This document shows, one piece after another, positions 36,409 to 46,808 of a stretch of 64,000 nt of DNA; position 1 is the first letter of the stretch; each line of letters opens with the position of its first letter. The stretch comes from Cytidiella melzeri (taxonomy: Eukaryota; Basidiomycota; Agaricomycetes; Polyporales; Irpicaceae), in contig JABYQR010000025.1 of NCBI GenBank assembly GCA_022592445.1, positions 62,001 through 126,000 on the forward strand. The letters are read 5' to 3'. The translations under genes were made by a program, and so were the position numbers. Below the pieces are notes generated by a model. The model saw nothing but the letters and a program-made list of their open reading frames with translations. It was not told the DNA's origin and made no database searches.

Positions 36409-38090
36409 GTGATACGCCCGGAAATCGGCTAGGCGCAGAGACCCGGCAGCAGCCCGCCATTTGCACGGCCCGCGTCATCCTGAGCGGCAAGTCCCTCCAC
36501 TTTCCCAGCGTCACAGGCACGAGGAATTTGCCGAGGATCCAAGGACTTGACAAGGAGCAGCAACGCACCGGAAACATCCGAAGCCGAGGAATCACACCAA
36601 ACTCTGACTCACAGACACGTCCCTTGTGCATCGGAGCATGGGCCGGCCAGCCACCAAGTGTTTCGGACGCAGGTCGGACCAACGGTAGAAGAAACTTGAC
36701 GCGCAAACCCTGTTTCAGGAAGACTCCTATCACGCCATGCTGTGTAACTCCTGGACGGCGCCTCATCACCTGCTCGCGATGGTTGGTGCCTTTTCAGCGC
36801 AAGGGCGTGCGCCGCTACTTTGCGTCGACCAACGCTGTGTCCCGCCGGGTGTCGACTTGCTGGACATTTTGCCTCCGCAGACGGAAGTATTCTGCCACCC
36901 TGTTTCCTCGCTCTCGCGTTTGGGTTTAGGACATAGAAGGAAAGGTTTAGGAGAGGGTCTTTAGGGTATATAAAAAGCTGTTGCTTGTACTGCATAGAAA
37001 TCAATCCCCACCCCAGTTTCCAGAGTTCACTTTACGCTTTGCGCTCGCGTCGAGGGAGTCTCTTTGTGCCCATAGCTGTAGCTTCTTTTGCGTTGACTCA
37101 CTGCGACTTCTTTCACGTTTATGTCCGCTGCGTCTACCAACAACAACCCGCCTCGAGTCTGCCGTTACTGTCTCACTGTTCCCCACCTACCCGACGGTCG
37201 CTGCCCTTACCGCCCGCGCCCGCGCGAGGTTCTACGCCATTACCCCATCATCCCCGCGCCCACGCCGCCGCCAGAGCCCTCAGCAGCGCCTATGGTCTCC
37301 TCTGAGAGATCTACTCCTAAATCACCCTCGCCAGCGTTGTTTGCCGCCTCCGTCGCGGACTCGCTTGATAACTGCTCTTACTGCGACACTCAGAGCAATC
37401 ACCCAATTCCCCTACGTTCAGGACCTTTTGTCCCGCTTGACTGCGATCGCCTGCGCGCGCCGCACCCAGATTGTTGGCTGTCTCCAGACTTTGAAGGCGA
37501 GGATCACAAGTGCGAACTAGTGCAGTTCAATCTTACCAGCTCTACCAACGTTGTCGTTGGCCACGCATTCGCCTGCAATACGCATTGCCGCTCGGGGAGT
37601 GTTGTTCTACACTACCGCCCCCGCGTGCAGTCTGTCGAGTCAAATTGACTGCGATCTCACATAGCCTTACGCTGCGACTCGCGCTCCATAAGTTTATCTT
37701 TCTCTTCCGGTTCCTTTCGGTTTTGTTATACTGCGTTTGCTTTTCACTGCGTTATTTTACTGTGTTACTGCGTTGCGTTTCACCTTCACTGCATCGAGCT
37801 TACTGCGTTCACTTTCACTGCGCCCGCGTTTTACAGCAACTTTTTCATCTTCACCAGCGACCGCGTTTTGTGTTCGAGATTCATATTGTGCCTGCGTTTA
37901 CCATCTGTGTTTCTCCGCGCGCTGTCTTATCACAAGTCGCGACGTCTTCCGCGCGTTCTCTTTGAGCCGCACTATAACTCTTTCGCTTTCACCGTGCCGA
38001 CTCCCCCTTTTACCCGCGATACGCGTGGTAGTTACCCGCCTAGCTACCTGCGCATACACTTTATCATCAACCAAGGTTGTTCTTAGTTTG
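36409..38090. mobile_element. Second LTR-like insert in DUF6589 B
   Basis: About 1,682 bp flanked by the direct repeat AAGCG (36404-36408 and 38091-38095). It starts (G)TGATACGCCCGGAAATCGGC, the look of Ty3/gypsy LTRs in mushrooms, and has TATATAAAAAG near 36,966. The right end (TTCTTAGTTTG) does not give a clean CA, so the exact borders are uncertain. Its length is unusual for a solo LTR, and it includes an open frame (37,121-37,648). Confidence 0.6.
37121..37648 (+). CDS. Hypothetical 175-residue ORF inside the LTR-like insert
   Basis: Downstream of the TATA-like site near 36,966. It starts MSAASTNNNPPRVCRYCLTV and has Cys pairs (CRYC...GRC; NCSYC) that could bind zinc, a Pro-rich middle and no recognised domain. 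It may be a gag-like or LTR-encoded frame, or chance. Codon use was not tested. Confidence 0.3.
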   Translation: MSAASTNNNPPRVCRYCLTVPHLPDGRCPYRPRPREVLRHYPIIPAPTPPPEPSAAPMVSSERSTPKSPSPALFAASVADSLDNCSYCDTQSNHPIPLRSGPFVPLDCDRLRAPHPDCWLSPDFEGEDHKCELVQFNLTSSTNVVVGHAFACNTHCRSGSVVLHYRPRVQSVESN

Positions 38091-38410
38091 AAGCGTGACT
38101 CAGTGTCTCAGTGGTGTCTCTATCAGAAGGTTCTTAGCATCTACTTTAAAGCATGTGGCCTTGCGGCGAAGGCGAACGACACAACTCACCTCTTCGGCTT
38201 CACCATGAGCCAGAAGTGGGTCTACACTGGTATTGAGCAGCTCGCTGAGGACAACCGACGTCAGATGCTTGAAGACATTGTGCGTTACATCATTTTTAGC
38301 GGGCATGACAACCTCAACCTTGCTTTCAAGGTTTACGAGATGCGCGCGAACCACAAATCACATTTCAATAGCGAGACTGTGACATCGAGCTTCGACATGC
38401 GACGTGATTT

Positions 38411-38459
38411 TGTCATGTGCGATTGAGCAGTACCCCTCTCTGCGAAATTCACCAGACGT
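38411..38459. repeat. Terminal inverted repeat, right end of element B
   Basis: Contains GATTGAGCAGTACCCCTCTC and ends AATTCACCAGACGT. It is the inverted partner of 34,631-34,680 and is similar to 3,953-3,998 in the same orientation. Confidence 0.7.
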
Positions 38460-38526
38460 CTGCTTTCCTCGCCTCATTGTGTTTTTGGAACTCTGCGGTT
38501 CCAAAACAGGAAACGCAGACGGCTGG
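38452..38526. repeat. Imperfect hairpin next to element B right end
   Basis: The outer arms CCAGACGTCTGCTTTCC and GGAAACGCAGACGGCTGG pair with one mismatch and one gap. An inner 9-bp stem TTTTGGAAC / GTTCCAAAA closes a 6-base loop. It occupies the same place as the long hairpin at 3,993-4,119. Confidence 0.65.
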
Positions 38527-38881
38527 TTCCGAGACTACTCATCAGCTTGATAAACGGACATGTCCACTTAGTCTCCCCAAGGCAGAGTAGACGGGCGTTC
38601 AACCTTCGTGCCTCAGGATCTCTGTCTGACGTCTGCGTCTGTTTCACCCCCCTTTTGCAGTAGGTGTTTCAGCGGCTATTACGGTGTCTTGTGATCTTGT
38701 TTACCGCGTTGAGATCTGGATCTGCCACCCAGCACGACGTGTCGCTCTCGCTCTCCAGCACGACATGTTACTCTTGCTATCCTTCCTCAACTCACGTCCA
38801 CCAGCTACACATATCTGTATATGTTGGCAATTACCATACAGTCTCGAATACATTTTTTTTCCTCCGTCTATTCTTGTCCTG
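38527..38881. other. Upstream region of the RecQ-like gene (element C)
   Basis: About 350 bp without a gene. It probably contains the RecQ-like promoter and, if element C has its own terminal repeat, its left end. No inverted partner was recognised near 49,700-50,340. Confidence 0.4.
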
Positions 38882-41127
38882 ATGCCTGCACCACCAACAA
38901 TGTCCGACTGGTTGACGCGGGGACAGTATGACTGGCGTACACCTGAGGGGATTGCGCAGCTACAAGAGCAACTGCGTCCTAAGCTCCCATGGGAGCCAAA
39001 CATCAATCTCCAGCTCAAGCCATTGGCCGAGCTTTTGATGGGCAAGCATGGGCTGGTCATCTCTGCGACGGGTGATGGCAAGTTGGCCATTTTCTACACG
39101 TACTCGCTCATGAGACCAGACACCATGACAATTGTGGTTGCGCTGACCAATGCTCTCGAAGATGATATGGTGAGTTTCTCGACTGGCAGTCTGTTCCATT
39201 GCTGAAATGTGCGACTTCACAGGTCAGAAATCTTGCAAAGCTGAACATCTCAGCTATAGCACTCAACTCCGAGGCTCTTGAGTCCGCGACACTGGCGAAC
39301 ATACATTGACCCACAGCAGAGAGGCGCGACCTCTGGAAGGAAGCACGCGAAGGACAATACCGCATCCTCCTCATGTCCCCGGAGATGCTACAAACCAAGT
39401 CGTTCAGGATCTTTATTGAGAACGCAAATGTCTGCAAGTGTCTTTCCTTGTTTGTTGTTGACGAATGTCATCTGGTGGACGAATGGGGGGCCAACTTTCG
39501 AAAGGCATACGGGGAGATTCATCGGACAATACCCTGGCTTCCCCCTGGAACGGCGTGTCTTGGCTTGATGGCCACGCTTGAACCCCAACGACAGACAGAC
39601 GTCATCACAAAAGCGTTGGGCTTTCAATATGGCAACTTCTTCTTGGAACGACGGGACTGTGAACGCCAAAACGTCAACATCGTGATGCGTACTATCAAAT
39701 ACACCCATACGACCGAATATTTCCGCGACCTTGATTGGCTGGTCCCAGCCGACGCCGCGGTTGTTGCCGATATTGACAAGACTTTGCTCTACTGCGAGAC
39801 TATCTTCCAAGGCCACAAGATTGTCAAATACCTACGTTCGCTGCTTCCTCGGCGCTTGCAACCGCAGCAGACAATTGTGGTTTGGCACGTCCATTCCCTG
39901 AACTGTCCTCACTGCAAAATTCAGGTTTCCGAAGGTCTTTATGTACCTTCCAAGGACAGGCAAACGGCGATCTACGTTGCGACGGATGTCCTAGGTGTTG
40001 GGATGGATGTTCAGGATTTTGACCGAGTGATATGCTTTCCAACACTGTCAAGTGCAGCATCCATGATTCAGAAGGCTGGGTGCACATCACGTGGACGTGA
40101 TCATCATGGGACGGCCTACATCTACATTAAGAAGACTGATATCGAGGCTGTCAATGCATATCTGCAAAGACCAAATCTGGACAGCCGGCTATTAAGGGGC
40201 TCCATATGAGATGTAGAGGGCAAGAAAGTCTTGGGAAAAGTTGGTGCTACCATCAATTTGACCGCATGGCTCAACAACCTCTCTCTCTGGCTCATCATTG
40301 CTGCACATGTACAAGGTGTCTGCATTGTACGTCAAATCAACATGATCTACCAGAACCCTGCTGTCAACCAAGACTGTGGACATTGTAGTTCCTGTTTCTT
40401 GCATCCTATGCCTGCCCCTCGTCCTTTATCTATCACTGGTTGCTCTTCTACCACGCAGCCTACTACATCCATACCACCACTTGCATCATACATGAAGATG
40501 ACAACAAAAGATGTGGAGTACCTCACGAAAGAACTTCATACTGCCGCATGCAATGTCCGCTACTCCGAGATGCATTTTGGCCCTGATAGCCTCCTTGTTG
40601 GCTATTGAAGCTTCCTTCCACGTAGCCTCATTGCTCGTGTCACCAACCAATTCTTTCTCATAAAGACCAAGGATGATCTGCGGGCAAGGTTGGATGGTTG
40701 GAGGTATTGGGACAGGTATGGGGACTATCTGTGGGATGAGGTCACACGGCTTCAACACGAGATGACTGTCACTTTCACAACTCGTCACGAGGAGGTCTTA
40801 AAGCAGAGACGGGAGTCAACACGGCAGCAGCGAGAGAAGATACAGGAGGTTTGTGCCAACCTACGTGCTGTAGGTCTTGGCAATGTGAAGCAGGTAACCC
40901 TACGTCTTGCACCTCACTCATTGGATGGTTCTGGGCCTGAGGAGGCTAACAAATAAAACCAACCCAACCTCCTTCCTACAATCAGTGACAACAATTTAGG
41001 GGGAGCAGATGCTGGCTCTGTTAGTTCCTTAGCTCCTAGCTCACCACAAAATCCAAGTCGGAAACGCTCACAGAGTGATTTGGAGACAGAGCGTCCAACA
41101 AAGCAAGCCAATCATAACAATGATTGA
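38882..41127 (+). pseudogene. RecQ-like DNA helicase (element C), three in-frame TGA codons
   Basis: Superfamily 2 helicase of the RecQ type found in mushroom mobile elements. Start MPAPPTMSDWLTRG at 38882. Motif I is SATGDGKLA; an intron at about 39,169-39,222 follows EDDM. Then MSPEMLQ, motif II VVDECHLVDEWG, motif III-like LMATLEPQR, motif V ATDVLGVGMDV and motif VI with QKAGCTSRGRDHHG. A RecQ zinc-binding block has INMIYQNPA and DCGHCSSC. The C-terminal extension has FLPRSLIARV and DDLRARLDGW, shared with the gene at 1-903. From exon 2 to 40,956 it stays in one frame, broken only by TGA at 39307-39309, 40207-40209 and 40606-40608. A further one-base shift near 40,955 leads to a basic tail (PSRKRSQSDLETERPTKQ) ending at 41,127. 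It is a probable pseudogene. Confidence 0.8.
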
Positions 41128-41191
41128 CTTCTATCTACTTTGTTCCTTTTTTGGCTCTGTAGCACAACTTGCATTACCACTAAGCTTCTAT

Positions 41192-41417
41192 CTACTCTGT
41201 TGACTGCTCATCTAATACATTATCGTCTTCATCTTCTAAATCTGTACCCAATACCAGTTCACCGTCTTGCCGGATACTGGGTCCCGGAGCATCAAAGTCT
41301 GCTTCGAGAGCATCCTCATTGTTCACTTCTTCAACACCATGCAAATTACCCATGTCTGCAAGAGTCCGTTGTACAAAGTCCTCAATGCGAGAAGTGTAGT
41401 CAAAGCGATCATGTCCT
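41192..41417 (-). pseudogene. Probable C-terminal fragment of DUF6589 C, cut off by a DIRS element
   Basis: Minus-strand open frame: HDRFDYTSRIEDFVQRTLAD, then acidic VEEVNNEDALEADFDAP and GTDLEDEDDNVLDEQSTE, stop at 41192-41194. Its place and strand fit the missing end of the DUF6589 gene at 46,974-49,684, with DIRS copy 1 between. It then converges on the RecQ-like gene with about 65 bp between stop codons, the same layout as element A. The assignment rests on position and composition. Confidence 0.5.
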
Positions 41418-42056
41418 GCTTCCTAAGTGCTTAGCGGCTAAGCTTGAGGGTCACAAAGGAATTAAAGGAATTTTAAGGGACGTTGTGGGGGATACATCCC
41501 GTTTCCGCAGTACCTGACTAGTAGTCAGAAAATAAATTTAATCTGAATTGAATAAATATTAGCCTTAGTCGGGGGGGGGGCCTGGCCCCCCACTGGCACA
41601 CTTTCGAAAGCTTCCGGCAGCCTGTAGGTGTCTTTCCGGGCTTAGAAAACCACCGGATACCGGAAGATTCGTGCGCATTGTGGAGCGCTTGTTTTGAGCT
41701 TCGTGGCGCGGGAAATCTCCCAAAAAGGGAGTGATTGTCCAAACTCCTCCTCGATAACAATGCGGCGGGAAGCTGCAAGGAAGGGTCAATGCCCGAAGGA
41801 GGAGGACAAAACGCCAGCTCGTGTGTGCCCGAGTCCGACTGAGCGTGAGGTGGAAAACGAGATGTTGCGAACACGACTCACCACCAAAGGCGTGAGCCAC
41901 AACAGTCGTGCGCAACGCGAGGCGACTCACCCCCAAAGGCTTGTGCCAACTATGAATTCTTTGATACCCCCATCAGGGAAGGCGGTGTTTGTTTGAAAAG
42001 AGACTGCAAATACATATTATGAAATGCAAATTATGCAAATTATGCGGGGCGATTTG

Positions 42057-43483
42057 CTAAGTGGACAGTACAAAAGAGCGCGATTTGTGGAATTTGTCTA
42101 TTGAGTCCTGAGCCAACTGAACGCGAGACTTGTCAAAAGAATTTGAAATAAAAAGAGGAAGAATTGAATCTATTTTCCGCCAGTACTCGAGAAACGCGCG
42201 TGACCTCCAACCTCCTTGGACTGCGACGATATCCGGGGGAGTGCCTCGGAGAAGGAGTTCAGTGGCTCCTCCGATTCGGAAACAGTGACCCGTCAGCGCA
42301 CTTAAACCGGCCTTCGCCCACGCCTGGTTGCAACGCACCAGGAACCATTCGCGTGTCATTGGATCCCAGCCTCGTTCTGAATGGGAGACGAAAGAAAAGA
42401 AGGGAGCGTCAGGAGGAACTTGTCGTTGCATCTGAGATGATGTGCAAGGGCACGGATTGGGGAAGTAGGTTCGCCGTTCTCTGTGACTGTCAACACAAGG
42501 CCGGCGTATTTGGTAGTTTTTGACCACGGTATAGCGAGGGAGTAATACGATTTCCCATCCGGGAGGGAATTAAGCTTTAAGGGCGCGGAGCGAGCGACGT
42601 GTTTCGCCTTGACAAAACCGTGGGATGATGGGATCACGAGTTCTCCTAATCGCCTCGTGCCCCAAAAGGCAAAACATGCAACCGCGAAGACAGCGGCATT
42701 GAAAGAGTTTGAAAGGTCTAAGTAAGAAAACAGTGCGTTCATGTGTTCGAGCGTGACAGGAGGACGCTTCGGCTTGGCGGAAGGTTGTACCTTCAGCGCG
42801 CCCGCACATGTAATCTTCAACATTTTGGCACCAAGCCACAGTGCACCGTTAATGGAGTGCCAGAAAGACAGACCCGCGATCCAAGTATCGATGGTAGAGC
42901 GAGAGACAATGCCACCCCATTTAGCAACGAAGCACGAGAGAAGAACATCAGACGCTGGCATACGCCGCGACTCGGCAATCCCCAGACAGTCACAGTATTG
43001 ATTAAAACGTAGGAGGCCAGCACCGTAGTTCTTCCAAGTATTGGGTTCAATCGAAGCGAGCATAACCTTGAGCAAAGAGTCAGAAGCGTCAACTGAGATA
43101 TCAGCGACAAGAGATTGTCGGAAATTTAAAGCATGAGGGGTAGTCCAGAAAGTGAGACAATCTGCAGCAAGAACAGGAGGGCAAAGGGTAGATGGGTTAA
43201 GAGAGTTTGCCAACAATGGCTTCCTAGGTTTGCGACGGCTCAGAGTTCGCGGAGAAGGGGAGTCCTTCCTCTGAGAAGTCGACGTGTCCGCACCTGCGCA
43301 CGCAATACTTGGAGGCTTGCTAGACATGAGAAAGCAGGGGAATAAGCTCTTCCGGTAGAGCGAGAGACGGGAGACGAAGCGAGGCCGAGCCCAAGATACC
43401 GCGAGATACGGGGTCGGCCAAGTTTTCTTTGGTGTTGACGTAGCGAAGAACAAGATGCAAATTGAGGGCCGCCAGGATGACAA
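42057..43483 (-). pseudogene. DIRS copy 1 tyrosine recombinase, one frameshift
   Basis: Phage-integrase-type recombinase that would insert the DNA circle. The N-terminal region is Ser/Arg/Lys-rich (SPSPRTLSRRKPRKP). Then come LASIEPNTWKNYGAGLLRF, SDVLLSCFVAKWGG, FAFWGTRRLGELVIPSSH with the first catalytic Arg region, the box II sequence GHCFRIGGATELLLRG (His-x-x-Arg) and GGWRSRAFLEYWRKID with the likely Tyr. Compared with copy 2, one G is missing near 42,418 (CAAGTTCC against CAAGGTACC), splitting the frame between 43483-42356 and 42527-42057. It overlaps the end of the RT frame by about 160 bp, as usual in DIRS elements. Confidence 0.8.
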
Positions 43484-45562
43484 CCACTCGACGAATAGAG
43501 AGATTTACTTGGAAGTTTCGGCTGCGGCCTCTGTTGACCGCGCCCACCACACCGATGTTATCGCTGCGTACTAAAATGTCAGCGTTGGAATAACCTAAGC
43601 TCTCAAGGGAGAGCGTTGCAAGCTCGACCGCAATCATCTCTGCCCATCCAATGTCACGGCTGTTCGCCTTCCACCCTTTGGTCAACCTCCAAGCGGCCCA
43701 TCTTCCGTCGATAATAATTCCAACGCCCCAGCTCGAGGATGCGTCCACCCAAATGCCCACATCTCGCAGGTCGCCTCGCGGAATGAGGGAACGTGCGATA
43801 CCCGTCGAAGATAAAATGTTTCTCCACCAATCCATATCAGTCTTGACTGAGTGCGGGACGTACCGTAATTCGAAATCGTTGCGGAAAGATGCAACGAAAT
43901 TGCAGAGGTTAGAAAGGAAGGAGCGGCCTTGAGGGAAGACAAAACTGATGTGAGAGAGGGTGCCGTTGAGTGACAGAATGAGACTTAGAGGCACTCGACG
44001 CCGTTCCAACGCCAAACCGCAGAAATCCTCGACCTTCCACAAGTACTTGAGGCGTTTGACGTCTGGCAAAGCAACCGTGCGCTTCGAGAGGTCCCAAAGA
44101 AAACCTAGGTAGACCTGCAAAAACGCGAAACCCCAGCATTTTCCGAGTTTCCAAGGTACGCCTAACGGCCGGGTGACCCTAAAAATATCCTCCACGTCGA
44201 AAGCGTAAACCCAGTTGTCCACACTCGATCCGGAGATTGGGAAACGAAGTTGCGCCAGATCGTCAACCCACTTGGCGTTCGGGGCTTGAAAACGCGCACG
44301 CAAAATATCCACGACCGCGTCCATGACCTCGCCTTGTACCCCTGGGCCAGAGGAAATTCCGAAAGGACAAACATGGTCCATGTAAAATTTTCCTGGTTCG
44401 CATTGTATGACGATATAAGGCTTGTGACTCGGTAGAATGGGGATATTCCGGAATGCGGAATCAATGTCGAGGGAAGCCGCCTGGGAACCAGGCGGTGCTG
44501 TGGCAACCTGTGAACCAAAGGACAAGTGAATAAAGGGTTATGACTCGACTTGAGCCACCCAAAAGAAGGCAGGCGGAGAGCGCCTGATAACCGAAATAAG
44601 AAAGCACGCTCTCGAATTGAGGCGGCAACAATGATTCTTCCGCTGCGAGAACTCATATTCGAAATGAGGCAGCGAATAGAAGGAGCGTCGACACTCGAAA
44701 AGGAAAATATGGGCCCGTTCGCGAATTGCAATGTTTCCAAATGGCTCTAAATAAGAGTAAGACTTACCATCTGTGCGAAGATTGCTGCGGTCCCCCAGGT
44801 GGTCGTAAACTCATCTGAATCGATGTTGTCGTTAACCGACATGCCCTTGGAATCTTTGAATGAGCAATTTTGGATCAGTCTGAGCTTGTTCGAACCAGCT
44901 TTCTCGACTACTGAGAGCGGCGAAGAGACAAATGCGGAATTGAAGATATTTTCGAGTTGCGACTGCGAGAAAGGGCCGGACATGCGTCCGAGGGAAACCT
45001 GCTCATTGACATAGTCCTGAATGAAGTCCATATGAGCAATGCCCGTCTTAGAATTGGCGGGGGTGAAAGAGACAGAGCGAGGGCGAAAGTTTCCAATTGG
45101 GAAACCACAACGAAGTTTATTGGGGAGATTCTGGTATTTTCCCAAGAGACCGAACTTATCGAGTTCTGAGGTGAAGAAATCTGCACGATACGGTGTGATG
45201 ATGCGCTCCTGTTCAGAGGCACCGCTTACTACCGGCGTGATGACCGGTGGCACCACAGAGCGAGCAGACGTGAGAGGATCTACCGGGGCAGCGGAATCCT
45301 CTGCAGCCTGAAGGCTGCCCACCGGACTCGGAGAGATTCCAGAACAGGCAAACATCGGACCCGTCTTTGACACTAACGAGACGGCCTCGCTCGAACGCGC
45401 AGAAGATGGGTTTGCCGTTCCTGAGGGTCTTCTCGTTGCAGTCTTTTGCGTGGTGGCCGTTTGTTCCGCCGTGGCCGCATTGAAGGCAGAACAGCCTGGC
45501 GCCAGGCTGTCTGCCGCCCTGAAAGGGCTTGCTACCTTTGCTTGGGCCCTCGCCCCGGTCAT
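43320..45562 (-). CDS. DIRS copy 1 reverse transcriptase / RNase H, with intron
   Basis: Reverse transcriptase then RNase H. The upstream exon has FGLLGKYQNLPNKLRCGFPI, NKLRLIQNCSFKDSKG and WGTAAIFAQM. The downstream exon begins VATAPPGSQAASLDIDSAFR, with PFGISSGPGVQGEVMDAVVD, the catalytic WVDDLAQL, GFLWDLSKRTVALP, and RNase H parts (IWVDASSSWGVGIII, EMIAVELATLSL, VRSDNIGVVGAVNRGRS). An intron at 44,508-44,767 (260 bp; donor GTAAGT, acceptor CAG, phase 0) lies between ...FAQM and VATAPP and contains stops. The same intron is in copy 2. The RT frame overlaps gag by about 350 bp. No stop or shift was found in the exons, so this part may be intact. Confidence 0.8.
44508..44767 (-). other. Intron in DIRS copy 1 RT
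   Basis: Donor GTAAGTCTTAC, acceptor TTCACAG. Joining the flanks restores the RT block QM|VATAPPG. The corresponding intron in copy 2 is at 53,500-53,770. Confidence 0.8.
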
Positions 45563-46808
45563 ACGTTTCGCGACGATCTCCAGTAGGACCCCTATCGCGT
45601 CCCAAGTATTTGTCCTCGCGGGTGCTCAGCCGCCCCAAACGCTCCCCCTTGTTGTACGGATGGTAGGCTCGTCCTCTATCCTCGACTTCCACTTTCCTTC
45701 TGGTGATTGCTCTATCCACGTTATAGAAGCGTCGCTCATAACTCTGACTCCCCACTCCGAATGTCGACCAGGAGCCACCAAAGAAGGACTCTCTAACTTC
45801 TCGATCGAAAGCCAAGATGGTTTCGAAAGAAACTTCCATTTCCTCACGCTCGCCCAGAGAATCGAAGTGAGCCGTGAAGAGGTCCCGGACCTTGGTAGAA
45901 CACGCCTTATCGAGTACGTTTACGAAGTTCTTCCACGCCTGCCACCAATCGTCCTTGGACATATTGTCCTCGCTAGCGTATTTTGAGACGTCGATAATGT
46001 AGCTACTCACCCCTTCTGCGTTATGAACCTTCGTAAATTTTGGACCTTCGCTCCTTATTTGGCGCATAACCCTGTTCGTACACATGGACAGCGGCAGATT
46101 ATGCTTATGTCTGATCAGAGCAATAAACGATTCCGGAGGTTTCGCCACACTGCTAAAAAGATCCTCGTTGTTGGCGACGTCGCATACCGGTAACGGAGGT
46201 CGGGTAAGGGAGGTTAACGGAGTGGAGGGTGCAGCTGCCAAAGGGGGTCCATGCGATCGAGCTTCGACGGGAGCACCAACAGGGTTGGACTCGGAAGCGG
46301 AGGACCTGGCTATATGCGCCTGATCTGAGTCCAATTTCTTCTTCATCAAAACGACAGCCCTTTGTATCGATCCTGGACTCATTTCTCCCAGTAGTTCCAG
46401 GAACAGCCTCTCGGATGAGATCCAAGGAGGAGTTCCTAGAGTTCCTGCAGGCGTCAAACGCGGCAGAGCGCTTGCATCCCTCGAGGGAGGGTGAGGGGAT
46501 ACGTGGCCACCGAGGTCTTCATCTTCCGAAACATCTTCGTCTCCCCTCCCACGCCTCACTGCTCTATCCTCGTTACGCACCATCCTCATTTCTAGTTCCG
46601 CGGCCGAAATCCCATCTCCGAAGCCGTCCACATTATTTCCACCAATACCCACCGGCATGACTTCAACCATAAGAGGGAGAAAGGTACCTTGAAGTATAAG
46701 AGATTGCAAAATTTTTCCCGAGGAACGAGTAAGAGAGGGTGGATGCGTGATGGTGGCGAATGCGAACTCGAAAGAGATAATTCGAGGGCGTTTCGCCTCA
46801 TCACGCAT
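45213..46808 (-). CDS. DIRS copy 1 gag-like protein
   Basis: 531-codon open frame. A coiled/charged N-terminus is followed by LLGEMSPGSIQRAVVLMKKK, ALIRHKHNLPLSMCTNRVMR, VSSYIIDVSKYASEDNMSKD, WKNFVNVLDKACSTKVRDL and an Arg/Gly-rich stretch. Two zinc-knuckle-like motifs close it: CLQCGHGGTNGHHAKDC and CSLCGATGHHAGSKRC. It probably forms the particle that packages the RNA. Its end overlaps the RT frame by about 350 bp in another phase, and the overlap is kept in copy 2, which suggests linked expression by frameshifting or reinitiation. Confidence 0.75.
   Translation of the reverse strand: MRDEAKRPRIISFEFAFATITHPPSLTRSSGKILQSLILQGTFLPLMVEVMPVGIGGNNVDGFGDGISAAELEMRMVRNEDRAVRRGRGDEDVSEDEDLGGHVSPHPPSRDASALPRLTPAGTLGTPPWISSERLFLELLGEMSPGSIQRAVVLMKKKLDSDQAHIARSSASESNPVGAPVEARSHGPPLAAAPSTPLTSLTRPPLPVCDVANNEDLFSSVAKPPESFIALIRHKHNLPLSMCTNRVMRQIRSEGPKFTKVHNAEGVSSYIIDVSKYASEDNMSKDDWWQAWKNFVNVLDKACSTKVRDLFTAHFDSLGEREEMEVSFETILAFDREVRESFFGGSWSTFGVGSQSYERRFYNVDRAITRRKVEVEDRGRAYHPYNKGERLGRLSTREDKYLGRDRGPTGDRRETYDRGEGPSKGSKPFQGGRQPGARLFCLQCGHGGTNGHHAKDCNEKTLRNGKPIFCAFERGRLVSVKDGSDVCLFWNLSESGGQPSGCRGFRCPGRSSHVCSLCGATGHHAGSKRCL

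Larger units (their letters stand above)
34827..38426 (+). pseudogene. DUF6589-domain gene (element B), truncated and interrupted
   Basis: Start ATG at 34827 (MPLPSLDVLDDDDNERH). The blocks follow element A: NPRGPLARTRAFSKHLSTL, then (after the first insertion) IIDYIASLQMDTATFLHYLSW, an intron, CARTTLMHCEQLPGILKHWH, ISEENLLGTSLKDDIVKMK, an intron, RIFIIRAMLQYSRLQKR. After the second insertion the gene resumes with VSQWCLYQKVLSIYFKACG, AAKANDTTHLFGFTMSQKW and GHDNLNLAFKVYEMRAN. The coding then ends at KSHFNSETVT, where element A continues with FDNGTAGTIYI, so the C-terminal half is missing and the frame runs into the right terminal repeat. Removing each insertion with one copy of its target duplication restores a continuous frame, so both came after an intact state. 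Confidence 0.75.
34631..38459 (+). mobile_element. Element B: DUF6589 transposon remnant with TIRs at both ends
   Basis: Bounded by inverted repeats of about 50 bp (34,631-34,680 and 38,411-38,459). It carries a DUF6589 gene that lacks its C-terminal half, with the right repeat joined directly to the middle of the coding region, so it looks like an internal-deletion derivative. Two LTR-type sequences are inserted in it. No clear target-site duplication was seen around the outer ends. Confidence 0.65.

Noticed and set aside
36348..36929. 193-codon plus-strand frame at the start of the second LTR-like insert
   Set aside because: It begins in the DUF6589 B exon region and runs across the insert border and LTR-type sequence; composition is not protein-like.
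41860..41950. Short direct repeats with GCGACTCAC/CCAAAGGC near the DIRS left end
   Set aside because: Present in both DIRS copies as part of the terminal region. Considered as a CRISPR-like array but there are only two imperfect units in a eukaryote.
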